In this document: positions 14,101 through 27,000 of the stretch, in pieces
Numbering within the stretch: position 1 is the stretch's first letter
Layout of the letters: every line of letters begins with the position of its first letter
DNA from: Serinus canaria
Taxonomy: Eukaryota; Chordata; Aves; Passeriformes; Fringillidae
Direction of reading: 5' to 3'
Assembly: GCF_022539315.1 (NCBI RefSeq)
Contig: NC_066343.1
Span: forward strand, 47,853,705 to 47,917,704
DNA: 64,000 nt
Made by a program: the position numbers and the translations under genes
The notes under the pieces: model-generated
Database searches by the model: none
Told to the model about the DNA's origin: nothing
Seen by the model: the letters and a program-made list of their open reading frames with translations, nothing else

Positions 14101-17100
14101 TTGTAGAATTGCCAATTCCACCTGAACAACTGGAAAGAAAATCCAAACATACAACACTGAGACCAAGTACATTTACATCATGTAATAACTCTGAACAGAG
14201 ACCAAAAAAAGAAAAAAAAAAAAAAGCTAAACATGTCTTAACCAAAGCATTCTCAGCAACAGAATTGTTTTATTATTTCTAATGATAGTTCCAGATATCA
14301 GACTGTATTTGTGTTGGGCCCTGAGTACCATGCACACATGAACTCCTTGATTACAGAATGTGGATATGCTCCTATTTCCCAGAGGTCAAGTAGAGAAGCA
14401 TTTTTGTTCAATGGAGAGCTGCAAATGTCTAAACAAAAAAAAAACGATTAAATGCATTAGACTGAGTACACTTGATCCTTTTAAAGGCAGCTGTGATTTA
14501 ATTAAATGCTCATGGCCCTTCTCTCTTACCTAAAGGAAATAGGTAACATCCTAATACTCAAGAAAAAAAAGTCTTTAACAGAGAAGTCTTCTCCTTCAAG
14601 GAACAAAATTATTTTTATGGGACTACAGAGGCCCTCAGGTACTTGATAGTTTAAGAAACACCAACTGAAGTAAGAGTGTCATAGAATGTTATGTGACACA
14701 TTTTCTCAAGAGCAGTGACAAATATTTGGAAACACCTACAGCTAGTAATAGACAGGAAGTCCTCCCAACTGTTCTACATTTTTATGCAAAATTAAGTTGC
14801 CATCTGATTTCAGTAAAAACCATAAAAACTGAAATCAGAAACGTTTCCAAAATATATTTCATGATGAATATAATAAACTTAACAAACACTATGATACATA
14901 TGAAAAACTTCCTAGCATTTCTGCATTAATTAATTATTTTAAGAAATTAGTGTACCTTAACTTATTAGGGGTAAATAAAATGTAAACTTTAACACCTATG
15001 AAAAAGTATTATTGAAAATCACATCAAATACCATACAGGTTATATGATTTACTCTCACCTCGAATATTTACTAAACAAATAATTTCAAGAATTACAAAAT
15101 AGTTTTCAATTTCCAATTACCAGAGAAAGAATACTGTGCACCAAACTTAATTTTGCACAAGTAATATATATGTACTATTCTTTGTAATTGAAAAAATAAA
15201 AAGAAAAAAGGTTGTCAGTTTTGCACTATCATGAAGGCATGGATACTATGGAACATTTGGAGCCTCTTTAAAAGCTTTAGATGACCTAGTTTTTTCTGAT
15301 CTTGATAACAGCTTCTATTCTTATATCTAATTTCTTAATTAACCTATAACAGAAACTTGCCTCCAAACTAAGGCAGTATTACCTTTCTCATTCAAGTATC
15401 TTTTCTTTCTAAGACCCTTTGACTCATCTTCCAGAAACCACAGTTTTGAGAAGATAGTCGAGTAAAATATATTCTAGTTATGTGGCCAAAATGACAGGCA
15501 AGAATTCCTTCTATCAATTCCCTCTTCTTGAATGCTCAAGAATTTGAAACACTGCATTACAGTGCCTAGCCCTTCACAAACATTTTTTCCCCTTCCATAA
15601 CATCCATCTTGCCATAAGCATAACATTGACATTCACTAGATACCATTGAGTTGTCTTAGATTAATGCAAAAGCTTCTGGATTGGTTATAAAAGATATTGG
15701 AGTTTTCAGAATTACATGGTGATAGGCCACTCTAGTATCTAGGAATTAAACATTAATAGGTGTAATCAAATTAAAACTCAGATACACATCTGTATCATCT
15801 TCACTATTTTCTAAATCTTCTGGAAGATAAAGGAAAAAAGGTAGACAGAAAGCATCATGTCTCAGGTTCTTCAGATGCTTTCTTGCTGCCATGGTATCAG
15901 ATGCTTTCAACAACAAACACAAACAATACTCACACTGTGGTACCCTTCCATACCTTGAAAGACAGGCAAAAAAGTAAAAGAAATCACCAGTAGCCTTGCA
16001 CAATTCAAAGAAACCACAACATATGAAAACAAATATTAGTCTTACTAAGCAAGAGTACATACTTGTCACTGTTTGCTAGGTCCTTGAACTCCTTCACTGT
16101 CATGGGCTTTTTCTGAATATTGTATTGTGTGAAAAGTCCAGATTGGCCAGTGACCATCTGTTGAATTGGAGCAGGAATCACCAAATCTTCAATATCATCA
16201 TAATGTTTTCTTGGCTTCCATTCCTTTGGCGGGATAACCTTTACATACAGGAAACAAAACAAAAAAGTACAGTTGCAATAACAATTCAAAACATCCTGGA
16301 AAAAAAATTGAAGGAACAGTTGAATACGCCCACATGATCAAAGGAACATTTGGGTACCAGCTGTTTCACATTAACTGATACTGTAAGTGCTCCTAGACAC
16401 TGTAAAAACCCATTCAGAACATACCCAGTATCACCTCAATTCAGAAACAGCAACCCACCAATCTACAGCAATTCTTAGACAAGTGTGCAAAAATACACAT
16501 TTATAATAGAGTTGACAATTTTTTTCAAATCAGAAAGCCTTATAACTGACAAATAGTTTGCAACCCATAAGATTATATACATTTAGTGTTAAAAAATATA
16601 CGTTGCATTTGGAGATACAGTTTAGAAGAGAACATGCAGGTACTAAGTCAAAAACTGGGCTCAATGATCTCAAATGTCTTTTCCACACCTAAAGATTCAA
16701 AGATATAAAATTTTTATCCTCAATTAAAATAAAAATGCCTAAAAAAAAAAACCTGTCAGCCCACTGTCTAAACATTATTTGGTATCAACAGTATGTATAA
16801 CTCTATTATTTTACTGAAGAGTGGAAAAAAGACAGCTGTTTTAGACTTCTGAATCTGTTCCATTTACTCCCCATAAAACTAGAGGATACAGCTCTATTAC
16901 AGTAAGCATGTGCACTAATTTAGATACATTAGCTTTTATAATTACATTATTTCATCCTTATAATTGAAGATTAAAGCTATGTGCAGATTAACCAGCTGTA
17001 AAGTTAATGCATTTATTTCAAATACCACAGAACTACTCACAGTCTATGAAAACTCCTCAGCAGATTCTGAAGTGTTAGCAAAAAAAATCAGTAAGATTTT

Positions 17101-20100
17101 AAAAGAAGCCTGTAGTCACACCAGTATTCTTTAACAGGCTGAGTAATCTTGAACATTTCCTGCATATATTATTTCAGTAGAAAACAAATAACTCTAGATG
17201 AAACACTTCTAAAATAGAGCAACAAAAACATTTATATAGATATTTTTTGGCTTGGTTTTGGTTTTGAATTTCTACTTGTCCAAAGGCTTAATGACACGTT
17301 TTTTGATCCACTCATTACTTTAATTCTTCTGCTAAGTTCAATTCAAATTTCCCTGAATGGTGGCTTGGAAACTTTTAAGGTATCTTACAACAAAGTAGGA
17401 CAGCTCTTATAAACATGCAACAAGTGAATGGTATTATCTGAATAATTAATTCATAATTTAGAGGTAGTGTGAGAGACTGAAATTTTAAGGTTAAAGGCTT
17501 AAACATGGCTCTCAAGGACATTTTCCCCATTATGGTAAAACTGTACAAAGAAAATGTGCCCACCCAAGCCCACCCCTCCCTGAATATGCCTGGAACTTTG
17601 GACTGTGAGTTTAAGCATCTAAGGAAAGATAAGATACTACAGTTCATCTGACACGATTCTTCAATTATCTCAGGTCAAGGGAGAAGTAAGCAAGGCTGAG
17701 GGAGAAGGCATCCACAAGAAAGCTGCACCCAGCAGCTGTCCTGAAAATCAGCTCTGGTTGGTTTGGGGTGGGGGAGACCGTAGCCCACAGGTCCATCTGC
17801 TGAGGCCAGCTTTGCTCACATGCCACCAGCGGGGAGGAGAAGTTTTGGGGCTGTAGCATAACCTCTGGGCAGAAGGAGTGAACACCCATCCTCCCTTACA
17901 CTCAGCTGGCTCAGTTGCAATCCCCTCCACCCCTGGATGGCCATTTCCACAGGGCATTCATGTGAGAGGCAGCTGAGGAGGTGTCATAAGCCACCAAAAA
18001 CCCTGAAGCACCCCCATCCTCCTTTCCCTGAGGGAAAGGGATGCAACAGATCCAGAGTCTGATCCAAGCAACAGTATCAAACTGAGGTCAGCTACCTGGG
18101 CATTCCTACCTGGCCCAAATGTATATTAATCTACTGAATTCTGTACTTTTTGGGAGACCCTCACTACCAGGAAGACCAGAAGAAGGTGGTGAAGATGGAA
18201 ACCACAGTGGTGATATTTCCACTTAACCTGTCTCTCTGTCACTCTTTGTCTGCCCCTTTTTTTCTTTCTCCTCTATTTCTGTTTCTATCTCTCATTTGCT
18301 GTAAACAAAATTCATACTTCTGACTTCAGCATATGCTCTCGTTTGCACCTTAATTCAGGCAGAGTATCTTTCTAATACTTTTAATAACGGGATCTCAATG
18401 AGGCAGTCCTTAAGCTACACAGCTAGACTGTTTTCTTACAAGCATTTTAGGATTCCATCTATAAGAGTCCATTAGAAATTTCACTATTTAATCTCTCCAT
18501 AAAACTAATAAAATTCTAAAACACATAGATCCTAAGATCATTTGCTAGCTTTGGAAAACAATCAAAAATAGGCATTTTGTAATGTTAATGTACTCAAACA
18601 ATCGTAAGAAATTCAGTCCATCCAGAAGACCACCAGGCTAAAAGCTCACAGTGAAAGACAAACATCAAGCCAAAGGAAATTTATCTAATAGTAACATACT
18701 TCAATAGCTAGTATTTTTATTTTACACATAAACAGGTGTTTTTATCTAGTTTTTACACAAATGCAACTCCCTCTTTCCTCTTTTCCTTCTCAGCTTCCAC
18801 AGGACTTCTGCTGTACAAGAACTATTTAGCAAGTTTCAATGTTGTTTCCTTTTAGAGAAAAAAAATAATCCAATCATCTTGTGATTCCTACTTATTTCTT
18901 TCACAGAACACTTAAATTATACTCACATTAACAAAATATGAAATGTTAGTTTGGAAGCAGAGAAGTCATGCATTCAGAAAATATGCATAGAAATCAAATA
19001 TGTGCATAGAGATTTCCATTTTCATGATTATTAAGCATGAAGTCAGAGGTTTGGCTCAAATATATGAATACTGAAAAGCAAAATTTGCATTATCTTATTT
19101 AGTTCAAGGTCAATGCTCTTTAAGCAATAAAAATATGTTTATGAGTACAGGATCAAAATATCCCCTTCCAGCTAACTGGAGTATGTTTACTACTGTTATA
19201 ATTAAATGTGCTGGTTAGAGAAGTGAATTCTGTGGGAATCGACAAGCAAAAAAAAGTTTTAAAAGAAGATAAAAATAAACTTCCTGCCCCAAAGGATTTG
19301 TATTTTCTAAGGAAGATGAGGACAAAGACTGAAGATGTTAATATATCATGTTCAAAGGAACACACAACTAGCCAGTATAACAGCTGGAAATAATGACTAG
19401 GTCTCCGTGGTTTTACCACTGACCCATCCCACTGAAGACTCTTCATATCTCCTTTAGTAAAAATAGCATCTTCTAAGTCAAGCAAGTTAGAGTTATTCAA
19501 TGGGAGCAACCTAGATCAAATTCATCAATCACATTGCTGAATGCTCAAATATGAAAAAGGAAAAAACTAAGGCAAGAATTTTCCATTTATTTATTTATCA
19601 AAGATCCTAATCATATTAATATAGTTTAGTGTGATAAACACACAGTTTTAAATAGGGATGTTTTAGTTATACGAGTCAGTCTCCTGCATGAAGACTGCAC
19701 ATCAGTACTGACAGCACATACATTTCTGTTAAATCCTCTTTCATATACTGGCAGTCTCCCATAGATCTGATTCTGAATGGCACTGGCTACTACTTCTATG
19801 CAACTATTACCCCCTAACTCACTTGAAAGTTGTTTTTCTTGCACTTGTCAGTATCTATTTTCAGCATGGTGTTCTGAAATTACTTCTCTACTTGCCAGAG
19901 TTACTGCAAATTTATTCAACTCTTTTGCTCTGCATCAATGCAGTTTGAGTTTTCTAAACACTAATTCTCCAGTAAAGACAACTAATCTATCAGTGTCCCT
20001 TGTTTGTCATTTGTGCTACTGTTTTCAGCCTTTGTTTTCCTTTTTAAGTATAGAATCCTCTGTAACAGTAAGACTAAAATATATTTTCTGTACCTAAAGC

Positions 20101-22184
20101 TCATTTCAGACTTTCAAAAGCCTAATGGCAATTTTTTTGCCAATTTGCTCAAGGGATGCCATAGTACCTTATCTGTTTCGGCAGTGGATTGATATTGTTT
20201 GTCTACTACCTCAATTACTTGTTTCAGACATAGTATTAAGACCTTCACTGGTGCTTGCAGTTTTTTTAACATTTTATATCCCATACTCTTTCCTTCCATC
20301 AATATGTGCAAACCCTATATTCATTTCATCCCCATTTACACACACATGTTCTTCTACACAGGTAACAGGTCTTCTCCCCTTACATGTTCACATTTAACCT
20401 AAAATATTGGGTATGCCTACTCTGATTGTGTTCTCTGTTTAGAGATTAAATTTCTGTTTCTGCAAATACATATCATTCTTCTGTTAGTCATTTTTCTTCT
20501 TGCATTCATACCTGATACTGTACATCCTGGACCAAAAAAAAAAAAAATTAGGTTCCCTGTAAGTTAATTCTCTATTACTATCAAAACTGATTTTTTTTCC
20601 TGTTATTTTAAAGCCACTATGAAAAACTTAGAAAATGTTCCTTAAACTTTTGCAGCATTAATTATTCACTTGATAAGATTTGTTTTAAAAAATACTTAGT
20701 TGGTTAACTTTTAATTTTATTTATATTAACTATATATTTATATAGTATATATATACTATCTATTTATATATTTTTTAATTTAACTTTATATATTTAACTT
20801 TTTTTTAATTTATAAATTTTTGAGATATTAACAAAATACAGTGAAAAACATAATATAAAATTCTCAAGACAACCTAGTAATGTGTTGAAAGTACCTGACA
20901 GACTGAAAACAGCAAGAGATGCTTTAACTGCTGTTCAACCAAGCAAGAAGATACCACTACAATGAAGGTTACTAGTCAAGATTAATGGACTGCAATATGT
21001 CCTCCCCCTACAGACAAAGAGGTTCCACAACACAGCTGAACATAGGAAAAATTCAGCACAGGCCTTCCACTGTTGCCTATTTATCACATTTCTACTTCTC
21101 TCTGCAGAGAAAATTTTGAGAATATAACCTACGTACTCTATCAGCTGAAATAAAAAAAAAAAACCTGGAAAGTTTTCAAAGAGTAAGGAGTTCAATTTTG
21201 CTCTGTTTCACAGGAAGCAGGAGGCAGGAGTGGGCAGAGGGGAAAACAAGAGTTTTAAGTTTTGTTCCGCCTCACTCAGATTCTAATTGTCTTGACTATG
21301 CAACATTAGCTTCAAAACCCAGTGATGGAGATAGCTGCTCCCACAGAGTACTTAAAATAACTAAACTGGTAATTCTAGATTTGCACTGGTTTCTGCTGGT
21401 TTGAAAAGTGGCAAAACAGCATAAACAATTATACGATGTATCACTAAATTATGTCAGACTGAACCTCTGACAATCCGTCTCTGATAGGGGAGGAACTCCT
21501 GCTCTAAGGTCCTGGATGTGCCATTGTCCAAAAAGCAATACAGCCACAGTTAGTGTGCCTGAAGTTCTCACTAACAAGAACAAGAAAACTATTTCCATTC
21601 AAACACTGCCTTACCATCTTTATGTTCACCATAATGAAGTGGGATTATTTGCTCCAGGAAAGCTTTACACATCCCTAAAACACCAAGTTCAACACCTGGT
21701 ATATCAGGACTACTTTCATTTACACTATCAACTCCCTGCTTTGCTCTAATTTGACCAAAAATAGTCTGAATCTACTTAGAAAGAGATCCTATTTTGCTAT
21801 TGTAAACTTGTAAACAATTTACAATTAGAAAGAAAACACTACACAACACCTTCATTATTCTGCATGAAATATCAGAGACACGAAAGGCTCTTTTTTAAAG
21901 TAGTAACAAATCATTACTTACTACTTGCAAATCATTTGGAAAAAAAAATAAATAAAAAGGTCAGGTTTGTAATCAGCAAAACACAAGTAATGGGAGATCA
22001 GGTATTAGGAGCATTTTTCTTCTATGTTATACATGTTTACCTTTGCGACTCCAGCCCTATGAGCACCTTGTGATTCCATGTGTGCTAAGTACTTGTTGAA
22101 TTCCCTGAATTCGTCCATCGAAGGCCTAAAAGTCATGATTTTGCAGCTTGGGTTTGGAGGACTATCTGAGGTAACAGCAGCCAT
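4949..22184 (-). CDS. KDM4C: KDM4C (JMJD2C) histone lysine demethylase, 5' four coding exons (gene-level entry)
   Basis: JmjC-domain Fe(II)/2-oxoglutarate dioxygenase that removes methyl groups from histone H3K9me3/me2 and H3K36me3 in the nucleus. The coding part is the join of 22184-22041, 16238-16063, 13244-13130 and 5142-4949 on the minus strand; phases are compatible at each junction (0, 2, 0, then ending 2). The join gives 209 residues plus two bases of the next codon, so the C-terminal part of JmjC, the PHD and Tudor domains lie beyond position 1. JmjN occupies about residues 16-58 and JmjC starts near 144. Visible active-site residues are Y134, H190, E192, N200 and K208, matching the numbering I know for human KDM4C without gaps; the third iron ligand (near 278) is outside. 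The [10 protein letters not shown] and [11 protein letters not shown] segments fit KDM4C better than KDM4A or KDM4B. Identity is seen directly; function is family knowledge. Confidence 0.96.
8196..8234. repeat. Perfect inverted repeat, 16-bp arms, 7-nt loop
   Basis: Arms ACTTTTAATGCAAATT (8196-8211) and its exact reverse complement (8219-8234) separated by GGAGACA. Lies in KDM4C intron 4. No open frame or mobile-element ends. Confidence 0.95.
9067..9868 (-). mobile_element. CR1 LINE, 5'-truncated, antisense
   Basis: Chicken-repeat-1 non-LTR retrotransposon, inserted on the minus strand in KDM4C intron 4. The minus strand encodes the C-terminal reverse-transcriptase tail ([20 protein letters not shown] then [13 protein letters not shown]) with frameshifts, followed by the typical CR1 3' UTR (aggttggaaaagacc in reverse at about 9092). 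The 3' end near 9067 has degenerate AGAATAG-type repeats. The upstream limit is approximate. A perfect inverted repeat interrupts it at 9356-9395. Confidence 0.9.
9356..9395. repeat. Perfect inverted repeat inside CR1, 18-bp arms, 4-nt loop
   Basis: AAAGGCCAACCCCCATGT (9356-9373), loop GGCT, then the exact reverse complement (9378-9395). The left arm follows normal CR1 sequence; the right arm takes the place where other CR1 copies have unrelated sequence. Confidence 0.95.
10572..10603 (+). other. Potential G-quadruplex run
   Basis: Four G-runs (GGG, GGG, GGGGG, GGGG) separated by T-rich loops of 3, 5 and 9 bases on the plus strand, which is the template strand of KDM4C. Could fold as an intramolecular quadruplex; function unknown. 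Confidence 0.45.
10921..10952. repeat. Perfect 32-bp palindrome without spacer
   Basis: TGATGGCCCACATACA followed directly by its reverse complement; the centre is ACATGT. KDM4C intron 4. Confidence 0.95.
13130..13244 (-). CDS. KDM4C: KDM4C exon 4
   Basis: 115 nt, one base completing K107 and residues 108-145 ([20 protein letters not shown], then [18 protein letters not shown]). The acceptor is TTTCTCTGCAG at 13245-13255 and the donor GAA|GTATGC, phase 0. It supplies the 2-oxoglutarate contact Y134 (IYGAD). Arginine 109 stands where the human paralogues have cysteine (KYCTPR), which looks like an ordinary substitution. Confidence 0.95.
13245..16062 (-). other. KDM4C: KDM4C intron 3
   Basis: 2.8 kb AT-rich intron bounded by GTATGT donor and CTGCAG acceptor. 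No repeat or conserved segment recognised apart from short A-runs (for example near 14213-14226). Confidence 0.85.
16063..16238 (-). CDS. KDM4C: KDM4C exon 3 (end of JmjN and linker)
   Basis: 176 nt, residues 49-106 plus two bases of K107. It opens [20 protein letters not shown] directly after a rather purine-spoiled acceptor (CCTGTATGTAAAG) and closes LANSD with donor AA|GTATGT. It carries the rest of JmjN and the invariant stretch [20 protein letters not shown]. Relative to the human protein as I know it, differences are conservative (for example [20 protein letters not shown]). Splice phase 2 matches the following exon. Confidence 0.95.
16239..22040 (-). other. KDM4C: KDM4C intron 2
   Basis: 5.8 kb intron between exons 2 and 3, donor GTAAAC. 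It contains an LTR-like block (about 17467-18397) and an AT-rich microsatellite-like patch at about 20715-20820 with the perfect palindrome ATAGTATATATATACTAT. Otherwise nothing recognised. Confidence 0.85.
17467..18397 (+). mobile_element. LTR-like element (ERVL-type), solo
   Basis: Block of distinctly higher GC than its surroundings, starting TGTGAGAGAC and ending near GGGATCTCA. Its 3' third (CTGTACTTTTTGGGAGACCC, CT-rich tract, then GACTTCAGCATATGCTCTCG) resembles avian ERVL LTR architecture. I found no matching target-site duplication, so the ends are uncertain and a degraded element is likely. Open frames on its minus strand have no retroviral homology. Confidence 0.45.
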
Positions 22185-22205
22185 TCTGGTTCAATTTCAA
22201 TCTAC
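22041..22205 (-). CDS. KDM4C: KDM4C exon 2 with start codon (CDS 22041-22184, 21 nt 5' UTR)
   Basis: First coding exon, residues 1-48. The ATG (22184-22182) has A at -3 and G at +4, a strong Kozak context, and is the first methionine after the splice acceptor. The exon begins after a T-rich tract ending AACAG (AG at 22207-22206), so 21 untranslated bases precede the ATG, and ends GCAAAG|GTAAAC in phase 0. The protein starts [20 protein letters not shown], then [20 protein letters not shown]: the JmjN domain starts about residue 16. The exact first ten residues vary among KDM4 proteins; from CKIMTF onward conservation is near complete. Confidence 0.95.
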
Positions 22206-22739
22206 CTGTTAAAAAAAAATCATACACTGTAGAGAATAATCTGTAAGACCAATTCTGACATTCAACATACATGGTTTCAAACTGAAAAAAAATGGGACGT
22301 CTCAGTTTAATGGGGTGCAATTTTAAAGATAAGCTGTTCTAGTATAGAAACAGAGTTCTGTTCTATCTCTGGGAACAGAACTTTTCTTCTCCCATCTCTG
22401 GTTTCTCATCTCTCTCATATCTCTGTTCAGGCTTCTCATTAGATCACAGTTACTTCAACATCTGCTTGCTTCAACACTGGTGCTTCTGCTCACGGCTGTA
22501 GTTAGAATGCTACATGCCCCCAAATGCATTCCATGAGTTACAGAAAAAAAGTCTGGTTTAACAATTACATCTTGACCATAACCTTACAAGAGAATTTCAG
22601 CCCAAGACTAAGCATCTCCTCATTATCCTCCCATCTGGGATTTCACTCCCTCCTCACTGACCTTGGTGTCTCCATGCTATTTTCTTTACATGTCTTCACC
22701 CTTTCCTTTTTCTCTCATTTGAGAGAGGATTGATGTCTG

Positions 22740-23370
22740 CACATTTCATCTGTGCACTAAAAGAGCTGGTATCTTGCCCTGGCCTATAGATGATCTCTGC
22801 CAGGCAGCGGCCATTCTGGCTGCATGGCTGTTTTCTGGCCCCTGCTGTGCTCAATTCCAGCTGTGGGGCTGCTTTTCTGCACAGGGCTGCAATGCCACCT
22901 CTGTTCTCAGCTGCATGATTCTCCACAGAGCCCAAAGAATGGCTGGGCAGCTCATGGCTGGAGCGGAGTGCTCCACCTGAAGCCGAGCAGCGTGGGCAGG
23001 ACCACCAGCAATGGTCGGAACTCGGCGGTAGCAGAATCTCAGCTGAGCCATGCTGCGGGCCAGCCTGGCCATGTGGCAGAGCAGGTCCCAGCCAGGCCAG
23101 CGCTGCAGCAGAGCAGGGCCCGGCCCCGCCAGGACACATGGGCCCCGTGGCGGAGCAGGGCCCGGCCCAGCCAGCGTCCAGTTACCTGTTCCAAGGCCAG
23201 AAGCAAGAGACTTTTTCCCAGGGCTTGTTCATCTTTAAGTGTGATTTCACAAAGGCATATTCAGCTCTCTTGACACCCTGTTAAATTCAAAGACAGCTGA
23301 TTGGTTCTGCCAGGTGCAAAGGAAGCTCCAAAGGTCCTTACAGAGAATCACTTCCATAGCTCGTGATTTT
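22740..23370 (-). mobile_element. GC-rich LTR-like repeat (probable endogenous retrovirus LTR)
   Basis: GC-rich patch just upstream of KDM4C exon 2. Read on the minus strand it has the feel of a songbird LTR (GCAGAACCAATCAGCTG with a CCAAT box near 23298-23314). Overlapping open frames of up to 149 codons on both strands reflect low stop density and show no domain. Ends not defined; family assignment is from memory of the sequence style only. Confidence 0.4.
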
Positions 23371-24012
23371 TTTTTTCCTTAACTAAGAACTAAACTACAT
23401 TAAACCATGACAACCAATTGTTCACTTCCCACTCACACTGCAAATACAGAGGAAGAGCACTTGGATTTTCTAGTTCTCACTATCAGCAGTTTAACAACAG
23501 GACTATATTCCTGCTCATTCTCTGAAAACAGAGAAAAAACCAAGTAAGCTATACACATAAATTCAGTATTTCCTCTGATTTCCATTTCTACATTGAGACT
23601 GACTAAAAGAAAAAGTTATTTCCATTTCATACCAGGATACAGTACTCATGAAAGGAGATTGAACTTTAGGCAAGTGACTGATAAACATTACCTTCAGATC
23701 AGAAGGTGCTCCTGTTTCCAAGTACAAATCACTGTGTGCCATCTGCCATTCACAAAATTTTTCACTAACCTTACAAAAAAAAACTGCTGGTAACAAATTT
23801 CTTCTGACACGCTCTGATCAGATTTGCAGTTACTTCAACCGTTCATGCCAAAAACACTGGGTGCCAAACTGGCAATTAAGTACCACACAGCTGATCACAC
23901 TTCCCCCATCCATAATGAGACTGGAAGGGGAATCAGTGAAAAAGAAAAAAAATTCACAAGTTAAGAACAGCTTAATAACTGAAACTAAGTAAAAATTATT
24001 TTTATTTATTAT

Positions 24013-24016
<4 letters not shown>

Positions 24017-24047
<31 letters not shown>
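24017..24047. repeat. (AG)n microsatellite
   Basis: Fifteen uninterrupted AG dinucleotides plus one A. Confidence 0.95.
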
Positions 24048-24049
<2 letters not shown>

Positions 24050-27000
24050 TCAAAACCAAAAAAATCCCAGGTGATACACAATTTGAACTGTCACCAGCCA
24101 CCCTTCTGGGTAATTCAGCCATGTTATATACTGGGCATGACATTCTGCAGTATTGAACAGCCCTTCAGCCAGTTCGGGTCATCTCCCTCCCAGGTTTTTG
24201 TGCATCTCTTTACTGGAAGGGTGCAAAACACTGAAAAGTCCCTGATAAATATTAAGCACTATTTGGCAACAACCAAAAACACCAGTGTGGTATCAGCATT
24301 ATTCTCATACTGAATCCCAAACACACTCCTGTACCAGCTAAACATACAAACTAGTATTAATTCTGCCAACTCATACAAGCACACACTGTCAGATGTCACC
24401 TGCCTCACCCTTCACTACATCACAGATGAAGCCCATTTCAAAAGCATAACTTGATTTACCAATTAACTTGCAGTTGCTATGTAAACATATGAAATTAAAT
24501 TATGCATATCGAAAGTCAGTGTCAAAAGGAAACCTCTTATCAACTGCTTAATCCTCATTTTGTCTATGGGTGACAAGCATAAGAAATCACAGTGCCTGTA
24601 TACATTCCTATAACCTTAAAGCTGTCTCTTCTTTGGAATTAATTTTTTTAATGTGAAAGGGTAATAGTTTAAAATATATCTGATTTCCTATATTCCTTAT
24701 GCAAAAGGGTAAGGAGACAAGAAAAATCCATATCCAAGTGGTTCAGCTATGAGAAAAGCTGCAGGATTATTTTTGCCAATGTCTGATTTCAAGCACTAGC
24801 CACAACAAAGTTATTATTGCATAAACTACAAGGATAAAAATTTCTCTTAACCAAAACACACCACTTTTAATAGATAAGCTGCTCTAAAAACAGCCTTATA
24901 CCAAATCAACTTAATATACCCTGGTACTTTGACATAATAAAGAAATTCAGCTAATTTAAAGATTGCTAATTGAGCTAATAAACTATGATTAACTCACACT
25001 AACTGTAACAATCACACCTCAGCATTCTTGCCTGGCTACCAGACTCTTAAAATCCTGTTTGTGAAGATACTCACAAGATTATTCTCTCCATAACTAAGTA
25101 CATGCTCAAGCATGTAACGTATTGTACTGTGAGGAACCTCAATGTGTATCACAAGCAGAATTAATAAATTTCAACTAATTACAAAGACATGTGTAGAGTA
25201 TTAGAAACACTGAATTTTCGCTCAGCTTCATTGTTGAGCAAAAAAATAAAAATCTGTAAAAGTGTAAAAAATATAAATCCTGCCCATCACAGATCTTTTT
25301 TCTACTAGCTTCCATCTGTCTTAGGGTCCAGGCCCCTAAGCAATGAGGACACAGACCAGATAGCTGTGTTACTTTCAGTAGAAATAAACTGTTCAATCCA
25401 TGCTCTTGTGTAACCCTTCTCCATCAGTTAAAAAAAACCTTCTCAATAACTTACTGGGTAAAGCTGCTCCCTGATAAGCATAATGTTTGCAGGAACTCCT
25501 TAAGGAGATTCAACCACATAACATCTTTAGATCAACTGGCACAAAGATCATAAAGGCTATGAAGAATTTGCTATGCTATAAATCCATTAGATGTTTCTAC
25601 TAATTTTATGATTTCTTAGTAACTCATCACCTCCTTTTAACTATGATCTATCAGTTGTCACTTCTTAAATCTGTTTTACAATTTCATTATTGCATTTCTT
25701 CATTACAAACACCAATCTGAAACAGTAGGCAAGAGGTAAGTACTGAGTCACATAGTCTAAATTTAACACAAAAAATAACTCTATGCTACGAACTAATCAG
25801 AAAATGTTGGCCTTCCAATTCAATTCTATTATCTTCTAACACAATATGTAGTTCTTTCAAGGATTTTGTGGAACTCCCGAGTCCTACATTTTTTCTCCAA
25901 ACAATGGCTACTTTTGTTATTTTTCTAGCACACAAAAACTCAGTTATACCCTAGCCAATTCATTAATACAAGAGAGCATAATATATTCTCCAGTGTCATA
26001 GTTAAGAGACCTTCGGAGACTCTTTTGCAGACAAAATCACAACTACTAGGAGACCATTCTAACGCAAAATCTGCACTGCAATCATATTACTGCTGACTTA
26101 ATTATTGCACTCAGGTGTATATGTAGCTACCTATTTTGTGATATTACAAAGTTGCACAATCTAAGAAATAAAACTTCTAGAGCTTTTACTGACTACTACA
26201 CAATGAAAATGTGCAAAATATTGGTAAATACAAAGTTATAAAAAGAAGGTCAACATGCACAGGATGCCCTTTATGACACAGAGACAAGTAATAAGTACAC
26301 AAGGAAATTTTACAGTTATTTTAAGTCCCTCATATAAGCACTGTAATCAGACATTTTCTGCCCCCTTGGATGACAGTATGGCATGCTGAAAAAGAAGTCC
26401 ATAACTACCTAGAAAGACAAAGGGTAATGTGAATAAATGTGAACAAACCTCACTCAAATTATCATGCATTAGTACTTTATGTAACATTGAAAGAAGCTTT
26501 TTAGCTAATCATGGGAAAGCTTTAGCCAAACAAGCCCAAGCTATGAACCTGATCCAATAAACTCCACAGCCTATCCATAAAGCTTCAATTTCTAGTGACC
26601 AAGTAGTCTGCCTTAAAAGTGTCTGATTAAACAATTCAGAACATAAATAAAATACAAGCGTGTAGTTTGTCCAAAGTTGCCAGCTAAAAAGCTAAGTTGT
26701 CTAGCCAGGAACTAGGTTAAAGAACCTGATCCTTTTGAAAAGTTCATAGCCATTGTAAGGCCCTGTTAAAACCCTCAAATCATCAGCTAGGAGAATATTA
26801 ATGCTACATTAGTCTTAATACTGCAGAAGTGAAAACATGAGGTCAGCAAAGTTCAGACATCCACATCTATGCCAGTATGTAGCCCAAGAAATCTGATTAA
26901 CTAAAAACACCATAGTTCAACACTAAAAGCAAGATGAAATCTCATTGATGCTACAATTATTTACATAATCTAAGATGCAAATGCATTTCACTAGTCATGA

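Noticed and set aside
20715..20820. AT-rich palindromic patch
   Set aside because: Ordinary TA-rich low-complexity sequence; palindromes are expected there.
22041..22184. Assignment to KDM4A or KDM4B
   Set aside because: [13 protein letters not shown] and the flanking GLDC gene both point to KDM4C.
22696..23273. 147-149-codon frames on both strands
   Set aside because: GC-rich LTR-like repeat; no domain and mutually overlapping.
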